Shown here piece after piece: positions 50,237 through 60,948 of a DNA stretch of 64,000 bases. Position 1 is the stretch's first letter; each line of letters opens with the position of its first letter. The position numbers and the translations under genes are program-made. This DNA comes from [Phialemoniopsis] sp. UDSM-2020 (taxonomy: Eukaryota; Ascomycota; Sordariomycetes; Thyridiales; Thyridiaceae): the NCBI GenBank assembly GCA_018873225.1, contig JAEILZ010000009.1:363501-427500 (forward strand). The letters are read 5' to 3'. The notes beneath the pieces are model-generated. The model was not told where the DNA came from. It did not search any database and saw only the letters and a list, made by a program, of their open reading frames with translations.

Positions 50237-51736
50237 TCAAAACTCCATGGCCGCGCCGATGCCCTCCTCCTGTAACCTCCTCGCCGCGTCGTTCTTCTCC
50301 CTCATCTCCTCCTGTATCCTCTGCTCGACGTCGCGCCGGATGCCGCCCAGGTCCGGCGGGATGACCTGGTACTGCGTGCTCGGCGCCTGGTTGACGAAGC
50401 GCAGCTGCTCGTGGACGTGCTGGATGACGTCCTGCAGACGCTTCTGGGTGTTGCGGTTCTGGCGCGGCTCCCCGACTATCTGCTCGAGCGTCGGCAGCAG
50501 CGTGTCCTGGCGGAAGTGCTCGCGCCAGACGGTGTGCTGCGGGATCACGGGGTCGATCTTGGTGTGGAGGTCCGTCGCGACGGCCGTCTCCCAGGCCCAG
50601 GCGCGCGCGACGTTGCGCGGCGTGTAGCCGCCGCCGCCGAAGATGATCATGGGTAAGCCCAGAGACTTGACGTACTCGACGCAGGCGCCGTGGCCCTGGA
50701 CCTGCAGGTTGAAGCGGCCGATGCGGTCGCCGGCGAGCGAGTCGGCGCCGCACTGCAGGCAGATGGCCGTGGGGCGGAACTTCTCGACGATCTTGCCGAT
50801 GACGTTTTGGAAGAGCCACGAGTACTGCTCGTCGGTGATGCCGTCGTTGAGGGGCACGTTGATGGCGTGGTGGGCGCCCGGGTTGTGCTCGTTCTTGGGC
50901 CCGTTGTCGTCGAGGCCGCCGGTGCCGGGGAAGAAGTTGAGCGGGTCGTACTTGTGGAAGGAGCAGGTCATGACGCGGTCGGTCGAGAAGAAGGCCTCCT
51001 CGACGCCGTCGCCGTGGTGGACGTCGATGTCGATGTAGAGCACGCGCGGGTGGTGGCGCAGGAGCTGCAGGATGGCGATGACGATGTCGTTGATGTAGCA
51101 GAAGCCCGAGGCCTCGGACTTTTTCGCGTGGTGCAGGCCGCCGCCCCAGGCGATGGCGATGTCGGACTCGCCGTTGCAGATCTTGCGGGCGGCGTCGAGC
51201 GAAACGCCGCCCGACATGGAGCAGTAGTCCCACAGGCCCTCGAAGAGCGGGCAGTCGGAGCCGCCCAGGTTGAACTTGAGGTCCGGGTTATGGTTGTCAA
51301 GGTCACGCGGGACGGGCTCCGGGGCCACGGTGGCGAGGAAGTCGAGGTAGTCCTGGGTGTGGAAGTCGCGCAGCTCCTCGTACGTGGCGGCGCGGGGCGT
51401 GTAGTTGTCCATGGCGAAGTTCATGCCGTAGGACATGACGAGGCTCTTGGTCAGGGTCAGGCGCCAGGGCTTCATGGGGTGGGTCTGGCCGAAGTGGTGC
51501 TTCTCCATCTCCGGGTTGAGATGGAAGGAGACGTTGTAGCCCTTTGGCCTCGTGATGTTGCATGACTCTGCCTGGCGCTTCATCTTCTTAAAGAAGGCAG
51601 CGTTCTCGGTCTCGGTGGCCGACTCTAGGGGTACGTGATGCTCCTTGACGACGGGGTAGTCGGCCTCCATGTTATGGGGCAGAAAGTTTGGCCGGGGCAC
51701 CCGGTACCGGTATGGGTTGCTGGGGTCTGGCTCCAT
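50237..51736 (-). CDS. HOS2: Class I histone deacetylase, HOS2 type
   Basis: Zinc-dependent lysine deacetylase; in yeast HOS2 works in the Set3 complex on genes during active transcription, and fungal orthologues (HosA/Hos2) affect development and virulence. Single exon of 499 residues from the ATG at 51736; the frame continues upstream but without another ATG. Motifs: HPMKPWRLTLTKSLVMSYGM, WGGGLHHAKKSEASGFCYINDIV with the catalytic His pair, YIDIDVHHGDGVEEAF with zinc ligands, CSFHKY, FFPGTGGLDDNG, QCGADSLAGDRIGRFNL, and GGGGYTPRNVARAW with the active-site Tyr. It lacks the long C-terminal extension of RPD3/RpdA proteins of filamentous fungi. The N-terminal block MEADYPVVKEHHVPLE is typical of the HOS2 branch. 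It is divergent from an ING-family gene. Confidence 0.95.
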   Translation of the reverse strand: MEPDPSNPYRYRVPRPNFLPHNMEADYPVVKEHHVPLESATETENAAFFKKMKRQAESCNITRPKGYNVSFHLNPEMEKHHFGQTHPMKPWRLTLTKSLVMSYGMNFAMDNYTPRAATYEELRDFHTQDYLDFLATVAPEPVPRDLDNHNPDLKFNLGGSDCPLFEGLWDYCSMSGGVSLDAARKICNGESDIAIAWGGGLHHAKKSEASGFCYINDIVIAILQLLRHHPRVLYIDIDVHHGDGVEEAFFSTDRVMTCSFHKYDPLNFFPGTGGLDDNGPKNEHNPGAHHAINVPLNDGITDEQYSWLFQNVIGKIVEKFRPTAICLQCGADSLAGDRIGRFNLQVQGHGACVEYVKSLGLPMIIFGGGGYTPRNVARAWAWETAVATDLHTKIDPVIPQHTVWREHFRQDTLLPTLEQIVGEPRQNRNTQKRLQDVIQHVHEQLRFVNQAPSTQYQVIPPDLGGIRRDVEQRIQEEMREKNDAARRLQEEGIGAAMEF

Positions 51737-52895
51737 GATGCCGGTGAATAACGGCGGACGGTGTCGAGGCACGCGTCCGGGTTTTGAGATGATGCTACTC
51801 TGCTGAGGAGATCTTTCGGTAATATGATACGTGAGTTACAACAAAGTGTCTGGAACGACGCTCCTTGGTTCAAATATTGGAAGGCCTGGAAGAGAATGGA
51901 CAGAAGATCCTACAAAATGTTCCAAAAGAAGTAAAAAGGTGCCCGCATGAGATGAGATCAATGGATGGATGAATGAGATGCCAGCAACATCGAAAGCTCA
52001 ATTGACATTGAAATACCATGCAACGAACTAAATCTACACACTAGGCCCAACCAGACTTAGCTCTGTTCAGGTCTCGTGGGGACTCCCTGTAGCAGCCTCG
52101 CCCTCGATTGGTCAGCCCAAGCCGCCACCAGTCTTTGCGATCCTGATCCTCTGGCAGGTCGAGAAGGCTGAGGCAACTCTTGACAGACGTCCTCTCATTC
52201 TGATAAGTCATCTTTGGTTTGCGACAAAGCCTACAAGACAGACCCATCAAGGTTTCTTCCTACCTTGTTATAAAGGCTGTGGCATCACTCATAAGAACAC
52301 TCATAAGAAGGGCATTCTGTCTCCCATCTGGGTGCAGGCTGGGCTTATCATCCAGTCTCTCTCTACTTGCTCTCTCTCCGCCTTCTCTTTCCCCCCACCT
52401 TTTTACCGATTTGGCCGGCGGTGCCTCAAAAGCCCATCTGCCGATTTTCATCTTCTGACGCAACCAACGACGACTTCTTACTTCTCATCAACCCTTGTCC
52501 TCTCGTCGGACCTGTACTTTGTACTCCTAAGAGCTGGGCTCAATTTGCGCTTCTCTCCGTCGGCGGACTGGTCTCGCGTGTCATCGCTGCAGCGCAGGGA
52601 TCTCCTGGTCACTCACTCATTCATATCCGCCCGTCGCATTTGCCCAGCAGCCAGTGCGGCAGGTTTTTTCTGGGCCGCGCCTTGTCCACTCTGCACTGCC
52701 CTTACTAACTCCATAGCGTCAGTACAGCTGGTGAGCCACTCCAATTTTATATGCAGTACCCCTGCCTTTATCTTTTTCTACGTCCGCCTGTTTCCGCGCC
52801 GTCGCGAGCCGCGAAAAAATAAAGCACCTACCTGCACTGGGGACGGGCACGTCACCCGCTATTACACATAGCTTCTTGTCTTCTTCACGTGCGGC
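51737..52895. promoter_or_regulatory. Shared promoter region of HOS2 and the ING gene
   Basis: About 1.2 kb between two divergent chromatin genes. The right part from about 52350 is strongly pyrimidine-rich, typical of a fungal core promoter and leader for the plus-strand gene. No coding frame here shows a domain. Confidence 0.4.
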
Positions 52896-53066
52896 ATGGC
52901 TCGCCTCTGTTTACTTTCCCTTACATCTCTCAACTCTGCATTTTGAGACAGCATTCAGTCGTGAGCCTCTATTATGAGCTTGCTGTTGACACCATGCCTA
53001 GAGACGACTTGTCCATCGACTTCGTCAAGAACATGCCGCCGGTCGAAAATCTCGACCCGTCCATGA
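52896..53066 (+). promoter_or_regulatory. Upstream ORFs at the ING gene start, one overlapping
   Basis: A 16-codon frame starts at ATG 52896 and ends with TGA at 52944-52946. A second ATG at 52974 opens a 30-codon frame that runs past the main start codon (52994) and stops at 53064-53066 in another frame. The second could strongly reduce translation from 52994 unless scanning is leaky or the transcript starts later. Confidence 0.4.
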
Positions 53067-54412
53067 TCCTGGACGACTGGACAAATCGCGTCGCCAACTT
53101 GCCCGAGGAGATCCGCTTCATCCAGGACGAGATCGCCGAGAAGGACCGCCAGTACAATGAGTGCATCAAGACCATCGAAGAGCGCGACGGCCGCATACAG
53201 AAATGGATCAAAGCAAATGGCAGTTCGGAGAAGAACCCGCGTGAGGAGAACCTGCGCGCAGCTATCAGCACGAACTATGCCTTGGCTGAGCGGCTCTCCG
53301 ACGAGAAGATTGTCCTGACGCAAAAGATGTCGGCCATCTACGACAAGCACCTGCGCCAGCTCGACATGCAGATCAAGCTGCTGTACGATAAGGGCGAACC
53401 CGGCTTCACAGACCCTGACGAGGTGCCCTCTCTCCTACGCCCCAGCGCTGCCAACCACACCGCCCCTTCGGCGCGCTCCATCAACCCTGCGGCCCATCCC
53501 CTCCCAACGCCGCTGAACCCTATCCTCAACTCGGCATCGCCCACCGCTGTACGGGCAGCCAACCCCCAAATACGCAACACGCAAGCGCAACAGACACATG
53601 CGGCGTCAGCACCCGCCACGCCCGCTGCCAGCATGATCCTGAACAGGCAAGCGAGGGAAGGATCCGCGGGTCCCACGGCGAATTCGAAACGAGGTCCGCG
53701 CGTCAACAGCGGTCTGGGCAACGCGCCGACGACATCGAGTGGGCTGGCTAGGCACTCATCACTAGGACCCGGAACACCCAAGGCAAGCACGGCAACAGGA
53801 GTCCAGCGAGCGGGCAGCGCAGGGCCAAGGGCCAGCGTCAAGACCACAACGACAGGACCAGGCCGCAAGGCCGGCACTCCCACCGCGGGCATCGGCCGCA
53901 AGAAGGGCACGCCCGGTGCTGCCCCGAGCAACAAGTCGAACCTGTCGCGCGTCAAGCGCCCGAGCAAGAACAGCCCCTCCTCGACAGCCGACTCGGAGCT
54001 CTCCGACGCCGACACGGGCAGCGGCTCCGAGGTGTCGTCTCGCCGCGGCACGCCCGCCGCGCGCTCCTCGCAGCAGCAAAAGGAAGGCCCCGACGGCGGC
54101 GGCGGCGGCGGCGGCGGCGGCCACCACCCGGCGACCACGACGGCCGCCGAGCGCAAGAAGGCGCGCGCCGCGGCGCGCAGCGCCAACGCCGACAACGACA
54201 ACGACGCCATGGACGTCGACGACGACGACGCGGGCGACGACAAGAAGTACTGCATCTGCCAGAACGTCAGCTTCGGCGACATGGTCGCCTGCGACAACGA
54301 CGACTGCCCCTACGAGTGGTTCCACTGGTCGTGCGTCGGGCTCAAGAGCGAGCCCAACGGCACCTGGTTCTGCCCCGTCTGCACCACCGAGAAGATGAAG
54401 AAGGGCAAGTAG
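52994..54412 (+). CDS. ING-family PHD-finger protein
   Basis: Histone-tail reader of the Inhibitor-of-Growth family (yeast Yng1, Yng2 or Pho23), which bring H3K4me3 recognition to histone acetyltransferase or Rpd3L deacetylase complexes. Single exon, 472 residues. The N-terminal ING domain covers about residues 1-130 ([19 protein letters not shown], then [41 protein letters not shown]). A long basic, Ala/Ser/Pro-rich linker with a run of nine Gly follows. The C-terminal PHD finger (about 419-465) has [30 protein letters not shown] and WFCPVC, with all Cys4-His-Cys3 zinc ligands and the aromatic cage residues Y and W. I cannot decide between the Pho23 and Yng2 branches. The start at 52994 is chosen because an earlier in-frame ATG is missing. 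Confidence 0.92.
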   Translation: MPRDDLSIDFVKNMPPVENLDPSMILDDWTNRVANLPEEIRFIQDEIAEKDRQYNECIKTIEERDGRIQKWIKANGSSEKNPREENLRAAISTNYALAERLSDEKIVLTQKMSAIYDKHLRQLDMQIKLLYDKGEPGFTDPDEVPSLLRPSAANHTAPSARSINPAAHPLPTPLNPILNSASPTAVRAANPQIRNTQAQQTHAASAPATPAASMILNRQAREGSAGPTANSKRGPRVNSGLGNAPTTSSGLARHSSLGPGTPKASTATGVQRAGSAGPRASVKTTTTGPGRKAGTPTAGIGRKKGTPGAAPSNKSNLSRVKRPSKNSPSSTADSELSDADTGSGSEVSSRRGTPAARSSQQQKEGPDGGGGGGGGGHHPATTTAAERKKARAAARSANADNDNDAMDVDDDDAGDDKKYCICQNVSFGDMVACDNDDCPYEWFHWSCVGLKSEPNGTWFCPVCTTEKMKKGK

Positions 54413-55241
54413 AACGCGCCCGGCTCGTCTGCTCTCGACGGCGACGGCGGCGGGGGCAGTGCGACGATGATCAGCAGTAACCATAGTAATCATGACGACA
54501 ATTATAACCACGCCGACGGCGATAATAAGCAGATTGTCGTCCTCGCAGGCCGGAGGCAAAATACTATCCATGTGCGCGCGGGCGGTAGGCCGCCTCCACG
54601 CAGGCCGCTCGCGGCGAGCCAAGGAGGGGCCAGCCAGGCGAGCGAGGAAGCATCGACGCCGAGTATCTCGGGCACTCCTAGCGAGGAGGGTGCCCCGAAG
54701 AGTAGCCCACAGGCTACGTAGGCCATAATATACCAGTGCCTCGCCTTGCATCACCAACTTTCTCCTAATGAATCGGAGTGATGCATGTGAGATCTAGCAC
54801 CACGGAGGGTGATCACGATAGCAAGCGTCTTTATCTATCTCTCGTATCATGGAGAGGCGAGAACTCTTTCTGTACTGAACATGCGGAATACCAAAGCGTT
54901 TACCAATCAACTATGATCACGGGCATACATCACGTCGTTCAAGTGGCACGAGTAGATCATATAGGAATTGCGCGTGAAAAAGTAGCCATCGATTGGACGA
55001 TGTAAAATTAACTCTTTAGTGCTCTCTCAAAGTGTGTGGCGGATGCAATCCCGACATTGAAAATATCTTGTCATCGTCTCTCGCCCATGTACATACATAC
55101 CCTGCCACTGGCCCTGCGTCCATATCCCACTTCCACGTTGTGGTGTTAAGACATCTTATGTGCCTCCCCTGAATATTATCTTGATTGTTTTCACTGGCCG
55201 TAAGTGGCCTTTTTCGATGACACAGCATTCCCCACGTTCGT
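54413..55241. other. 3' flanks of convergent genes
   Basis: Spacer between the stops of the ING gene (plus) and UGP1 (minus). Open frames in the first 300 bp are Gly/Arg-rich shadows with no stop selection and no domain. Confidence 0.5.
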
Positions 55242-57608
55242 TTAGTGCTCAAGCAGACGCAGACTGCCCTGGACAACGACGTTCTCGAGGATCGATCCTG
55301 GCGGGATGTCGATGGTGCTGCCCTCCGTGGCAACGATGATGACGGTGCCCTTGAGGGTGACGCCACGGCCCAGGTTCACGCCACCGGTAATTGTAAGGTG
55401 GTCCAGCTCGATGATCTTGGGGATGGACGGGATGTGCTTCTGGAAGTCCGAGACCTTCTTGAAGTCGGTGCCCAGCTTGATGAGGGGCGCGTCGCCGAAG
55501 CGGTTGGCGCTCATTTGCAGCTGGCCGTGCTTGACGGTGTACAGGTCCGACTTGACGAGCATCAGGTCGGAGCACGTCTTGACGGGGAGGAAGCGCCGGC
55601 GGGGCACGTTGACACCGTGGGCGTTGCGGAAGTGGCGAATGGCGGCACCGACGGCCGTCTCGAGCTGGATGATGGAAATGTCCGACTCGCCCTTCTTGTC
55701 GCCGGGGATGGTCTTGCCGTTGGGGATGATCTCCATCTCGAGCTCGTTATTCTCGACGACACGCTTAATGGCATTGACGTTCATCCAGATGTTGTTGGTG
55801 TTGAAGTACTTGAACTTCTTGATCGACTTGAACTCGTTGACGTGCTCCTTGGGGACCTGGGCGATCTCGAGCAGGCGGACGGAGCCCTCGTAGTCGATGA
55901 TGGTACCACCCTTGACATCGGCCTTGGTCTTGTTGGTCAACTCCATGATGTACTCGGCGTTGGTCTCAACCATGTGCTGGAGGATGCGCAGGTCCACAAC
56001 GGCGCCCAGGTTGTCGACGTTGGAGAGGAAGATGATCTCGATGCCCCGCTCAATAAGCTTGTCGAGGATGCCAGAGTTGTAGAGAGACTCGAAGACGTCA
56101 CCGTGGCCGGGAGGGTACCAGGCCTCTTGTGAGTGGCTGAAGGACTTGGGGACGGGCAGCAGGCTGTCCTTGAAGATCCTGGGGTATCGGGACTGCTTGA
56201 AGCTGAGGATGTCGACGTTGTGGCCCTCGTATTTCTTGATGATGGCCGCCGTGTCGTCGTCGGTGTTGAACGAGTTCATGAGGAGGAAGGGCACGTTGGT
56301 GCCATAGGTGCGGTTGAGGTACTCGACCTGGCGGACCGACAGGTCCAGGAAAGACATGCCATCACGGACCTCGATGACGGACTTGGGGCCGACGCAGCCC
56401 ATGGAGGTACCAAGACCACCGTTGAGCTTGAGGACGGCAAGCTTGTTGAGGAAGTTGACGGACTCCGAGTTGGCAAGGTCTTCGTAATCGACGACCTGGC
56501 CCTGGGCGGGCGGGGCAATGCGATCCCAGTCACTGTTGAAAGCAATGGTCAGCCACAGATGCGATATTGCGAAAAGAGGGATTATAGGGTGATGTCATAC
56601 ACAGCGTTGCCCTTGGCCTTGTCGTTCAGATACCGGCGGAAGAGGGCAAAGAAGTTGTCCATCTCAGTCTCGAAGAGCTGTCACAAGTATTAGCGCGCTG
56701 TTTGCGAAAAAGGGTGATATAGGCGGCAATATCAACTTACCTTCTTCTGCTTCGAGTCCTCGACGGTCTCGGCGAGCTGGGTCAGGGCATTGCGCATCTG
56801 GGCAGCAGCAATGTTCGTAGAGGTGTTCTCGAAAGCCTGAAAGTTTCCAGTTAGTCCATCTGTGCATTCCATGGCTGCGCGCGAAGCATTGATTTGCAAG
56901 GTGGGCGAATCGTCGTCATGGGCAGTGGTGTTGAAGGCCATGGCTGCGAAGCTCTGTATCGGGGCAATTGTCGCTCTTTCCTCAATCGACTAGCCAGACT
57001 AAATTGCGCCAGCGAGTTGGGGGGGCGAATTTGAGGTTGTCTTTTGATCCGTTGGTGCTTCTTGCTTCGGTGGAAAAAGCAAGACTGCTCCAATTGATAT
57101 TCGAAAGGCTTTTATATCTCGGTATATGGCGACAGAGCTTCGTCGTAACCTGGTGAAGTGCCACCAGGGTTCCAAGTGCGAGGTAGTGAATGGGTAGAGA
57201 GGGCATAAGAGCGCCCAGCCCTCACTGCGATGCCCCCCCTTTCTGGTGCAAAGCGCATCGCAGAGGTTCTGGTGAATGACGTGAACCCAAGGCTGCCAAA
57301 GCGACAACGCATGGATGCGACCATCGTCACTCTGCAACCCATGTGTTTGGCTTCACCAGATAAAGGGAAAAGGGGGTTCTCATTGGGAGGGCCCCAACAG
57401 TAATGGCCCAGGACCAATACATCGCATGGAAGGCGCAAGGGGGGAAGAAACAGTGCTAGTTGGTGCGATTCAGGTAACTTACCATGTGGGATCGGGTCTT
57501 GCCATGGTGCCTCTGAGAGAAGTCGGAGTCTTCCTGCTTGTTGTCACTGCCACCGCCGAGAGCAGCCTTGAGGTGCGAAGGCACAGCGCTCTTGATTGCC
57601 TGAGCCAT
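55242..57608 (-). CDS. UGP1: UTP-glucose-1-phosphate uridylyltransferase
   Basis: Makes UDP-glucose from UTP and glucose-1-phosphate for glucan, glycogen, trehalose and glycosylation; cytosolic octamer in fungi. Four exons, 57608-57483, 56836-56741, 56677-56601 and 56532-55242, give 529 residues. The nucleotide-binding signature [12 protein letters not shown] lies at about 135-145, followed by [81 protein letters not shown] and a C-terminal left-handed beta helix ([20 protein letters not shown]). The second to third intron junctions split codons consistently. The first intron is 646 bp, ten times the usual length, and its 3' end holds an ATG frame that joins exon 2 without a stop (see findings). 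The Ser/His/Lys-rich first exon ([10 protein letters not shown]) is typical of Sordariomycete UGP1. Confidence 0.95.
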
Positions 57609-60086
57609 GATGTGCTGTGCGGTCTCTTGATCGACCTAGTGAATGATTCGTCCGAGATATGAGATAACGAGAACGAAAGAGAGAGGTTTGTTTTCTTCGT
57701 GAGGATCAATGAAGAAAACGGTCTGGAAACAGGATGGGAGGGAGAAGACGGTGGTGTTATGGGTATGGGTGATGGCGGGGAAGCTCTTTTGAAGCTTGGG
57801 CGCTGCTCAACAGGGAGCAAGGAAATTTGCGAGCTTTCTATTTGGCGGTCTCAAAAATTAGCGGATTGACGTAATGAAGCAGCAAAACTAGCAGCAACAA
57901 GCAGCACCTCCAGGGCTGGGCGCAGGAGACACTTGTCACTACATCGCCGCTAGCAATCACATGGCGGCGAGCCCAGGCCCTTGCACGCTGATTCAGGGTA
58001 GAGTCGCCCGAGTCAAACTCTGAAAGAATAGCCCTATGAAGCAAAGACACTTACAGAAAGCGTGGTATCTACTGTCAATTCGATGGAATCTCTAGCAATA
58101 CAAGAGGACAATGCAGATTCAGTTCGTTCACGATCGCAAATACCAGCAACAGAGTCGAGATTACTGTGGGGTGACGTTATGGGGATCTTGAGCTTCGCGG
58201 GATGAAATTGTTAGTGGTCCAGGTACACTCTGGTCACTTCGTCAATGCTCGCTTCGCAACACTCCAGCGGGGCGTTGTGCTGTGAGCTGTGGCGGGCGTC
58301 GGGGAACAGCTTTGGGTACAGGCGGCGTAAAACTCCACTTGCTCCAGCTGCAAACATGCGCCCAATTGCCTGCCAGAAAAGCTCCGGATAGTGGTTGAAT
58401 TGAGTCTTTTGCGACTTGGAACTGCCAAAAGATCCCCACCACACCATGTGCGTGCGGGTTTTCTCTTTTGTCACCATCCATCATCGCCATCATCATGCAC
58501 TAGAGCCTCTGGTCTTTTGCCTTACTCGTACGCCCGGCGGCGGTCCCTTTGCCCTTAGTGCACTTGGACCTGCCACTCGCTGCCTAGTGATGTACAAGAC
58601 TATGCTGCGATGGGCAGAGACCATGACCGCGGGGTTGATGACGATCACCAGCGCCGGTGAGGTCGACAGATGTCATGAAAACGCCTAAGTGGCCAGGGTT
58701 CTCTTACAGCTGGACTGGAGGGGGTGTGTATGTGTCTCTGTTTCAACTTGTCCAATGTTTGCCATCAGCCCAACAGAAAAATCCTATTATTGCCTCTGCG
58801 ATACCGCTCTTGTCGATCAGGGTTGCCGTAACCCTGCATACAAACACCGAGAATTACACCGGCATAATCTTCCTTGCTCATTGCACCTCGTTGGATCTCT
58901 CCATTGGTCTTTGCTGGAATAATTCGTGATAGCAATGTCGTACAGCTTCTTGTTCTGCTGCGACTGACACCCGATTTCACTTCTCCAGCCACCGCCAGAC
59001 ATTCAACAGCACTGGAATGGAAATGCCTGGTACCTGGCCCGCCATCAGATTCCCCTGGCACGATGCTGGCTTGCGTTGTCCCGGCGTTTCTGAGGAGACC
59101 CATACCACTAGCCTTCAGCCCCGGCGGGAGCTAGAGACAGAAATAGCTCCGCAGAAAGTGAAGGCTAGGCAATGAAGCATTCTGCAATCGACGATCGTGG
59201 CTGGGCTTGATGCAGAATCTGTCTAGCTAAGTAAGTAACGCATTGACTGGGCGGCTCTACGGTAGACGACGACGACCTGTGTGCGCCTTACTGGACGGCT
59301 TTGCCAATTTTCTTGTGATTCAATATCAGACGTGCTGTTGTCGGGTGTTGCACAACGCCACAATTCAACCCGACATTTCCCATATCCACAGGCCATTTCA
59401 TACGGAGAACTCTAGACTCGGCAATGCGAAATGACCATCCATCGGCTACAAACAGCCCCTGAATGACTGGAGACTCGGCAGTCCACGTGGGGCGTTGGAG
59501 GCTCACGATAAGGCCCATCACGATGTGGGTAATTTAGACAGAGCCGGCCGCTGTACTGTAAGACGGTTGGGACAAGGGGTAGGTAACCGAATGTTGGCAA
59601 TAGAACGGCAATACATGTCCAATGCCAGGCAATTGATGCGCCGATATAAGCCCATTGATGGACTTGTCGTGTCAGTTGCTCTAAATGACCATGTCAGACA
59701 CAGGAATTCAACTAAGTCCTCCTAGCGAGATGGTTGTTCAAGCCGATATCCGACTTGACACCATCAATGATAGTTAGTCACAACTTGTAAATGATAACAC
59801 CTGGATTGATGTTTTGTGGCTGTGTTTGTGACACCACATCGTCATCTCTCTTAAACCGCCATTTCATCTCAAGACATGGAAAACTCCCCATTGGGCGGAG
59901 TTTCTTGATTTCGCCTAGTGTCTAGACCCTTCGCATCTGCAAGCCCAAACCCCACCAAAAAGGCGACCTCGTATATCGCAGACCCCGGGAAACATTGACC
60001 GTCAAATACACTGATATCTGTCCATATCCGCCAAAGAAAACTCTCACTTGAGAAAAGGGGTGAGTGGCAGACAGGCACCAATCCTG
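57609..60086. other. Intergenic region
   Basis: 2.5 kb between UGP1 and the Ngi1-like gene. The left 400 bp, pyrimidine-rich on the minus strand, should be the UGP1 promoter and leader. The rest shows only short random frames. Confidence 0.5.
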
Positions 60087-60821
60087 ATGGGCAGCACCAC
60101 CGAAGACCTGCCCTACTGGCAGGTCAACGTGGACCCCGCGGACCGGACCGCCGAGTGCCCAGACTTCCTCCGCAACCTCAGCGACAAGGACCGGGGCATC
60201 GTCGGCACCCCGGACGCGTGCTTCCAGCCGGACTCGTGGGACGATCTGCGGCGCAAGATCGGCGGCAACCGCCTCGACCTGCTGCGGCGCGTGCCCTCCG
60301 TCCTGCGCCGCTACCTCGCCTACAACTGGGACCTGCGGCGGCAGTATGGCAGCGTCATGGACTTTGTCCTGTCGCAGCGGCTGCGGTGGGAGCCGCCTAC
60401 CGTGGCGAGGGGCAAGGCGTTTGAGTTCCCCGAGGACGACGTCAAGATCCTTTGCAACGACTGGCCGTACGGCGTGGACGAGAAGGTCGTGCACCTCGTC
60501 GTCTGGACCAAATTTGCGCTCGAGGAGGATCCGGTGACCGGGGATCTGACGGATGCGGCGAGGGCGGAGATCGAGGAGTTTGTGGTCAGGACTTTTGGGC
60601 AGGGTCTGCCTAGGGACAGGGTATGTGTTCATGGTTTCAGTTGCTATGGAGAAAGTATGACTGCTGACAGCGCTATGCAGTATCTCTGGTTCAAAAACTG
60701 GGCGTCGTTGAAGTCGATCAGGGCTGTAGAGCATTTCCATGTCATGCTCTACGATCCGGACACGGAGCTCGTCAAGACTTTGACACATGGTGATATCCCA
60801 CTAAGCGAGCGGGTCAAGTGA
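60087..60821 (+). CDS. NGI1: N-acetylglucosamine-induced protein 1 family (DUF3605)
   Basis: Member of the fungal family named after Candida Ngi1/N-acetylglucosamine-induced proteins; biochemical role is unknown. Two exons, 60087-60620 and 60681-60821, give 224 residues. Family features are the start region PYWQVNVDPADRTAECPDFL, VPSVLRRYLAYNWDLRRQYG, FPEDDVKILCNDWPYGVD, VVHLVVWTKFALEED, and after the intron YLWFKNWASLKSIRAVEHFHVMLYDP. The LVVWTK and WFKNW motifs with the final HFHVM block are the best recognised parts. The 60-bp intron is a multiple of three and has no in-frame stop, so unspliced transcript would add 20 residues. It converges with the FolB-like gene, with 127 bp between stops. 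Confidence 0.88.
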   Translation: MGSTTEDLPYWQVNVDPADRTAECPDFLRNLSDKDRGIVGTPDACFQPDSWDDLRRKIGGNRLDLLRRVPSVLRRYLAYNWDLRRQYGSVMDFVLSQRLRWEPPTVARGKAFEFPEDDVKILCNDWPYGVDEKVVHLVVWTKFALEEDPVTGDLTDAARAEIEEFVVRTFGQGLPRDRVCVHGFSCYGESMTADSAMQYLWFKNWASLKSIRAVEHFHVMLYDPDTELVKTLTHGDIPLSERVK

Positions 60822-60948
60822 GAGCTGGAGAGCGTGCAGAACAGTCCCAATGATCAGGTGTCTTCAGCGTACCACTCGCGCGCTGGTGGTGGTCTTGGAA
60901 CGTCGGCATCATCACGAGCTCCGGCCTGCCTGTCGCGCCCAAATCAGG

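Noticed and set aside
50690..51565. 291-residue open frame antisense to HOS2
   Set aside because: Low-complexity Val/Ala/Gly/Glu shadow of the deacetylase gene.
55245..56132. 295-residue open frame antisense to UGP1
   Set aside because: Leu/Val/Asp-rich shadow with no recognised domain; the minus strand encodes UGP1.
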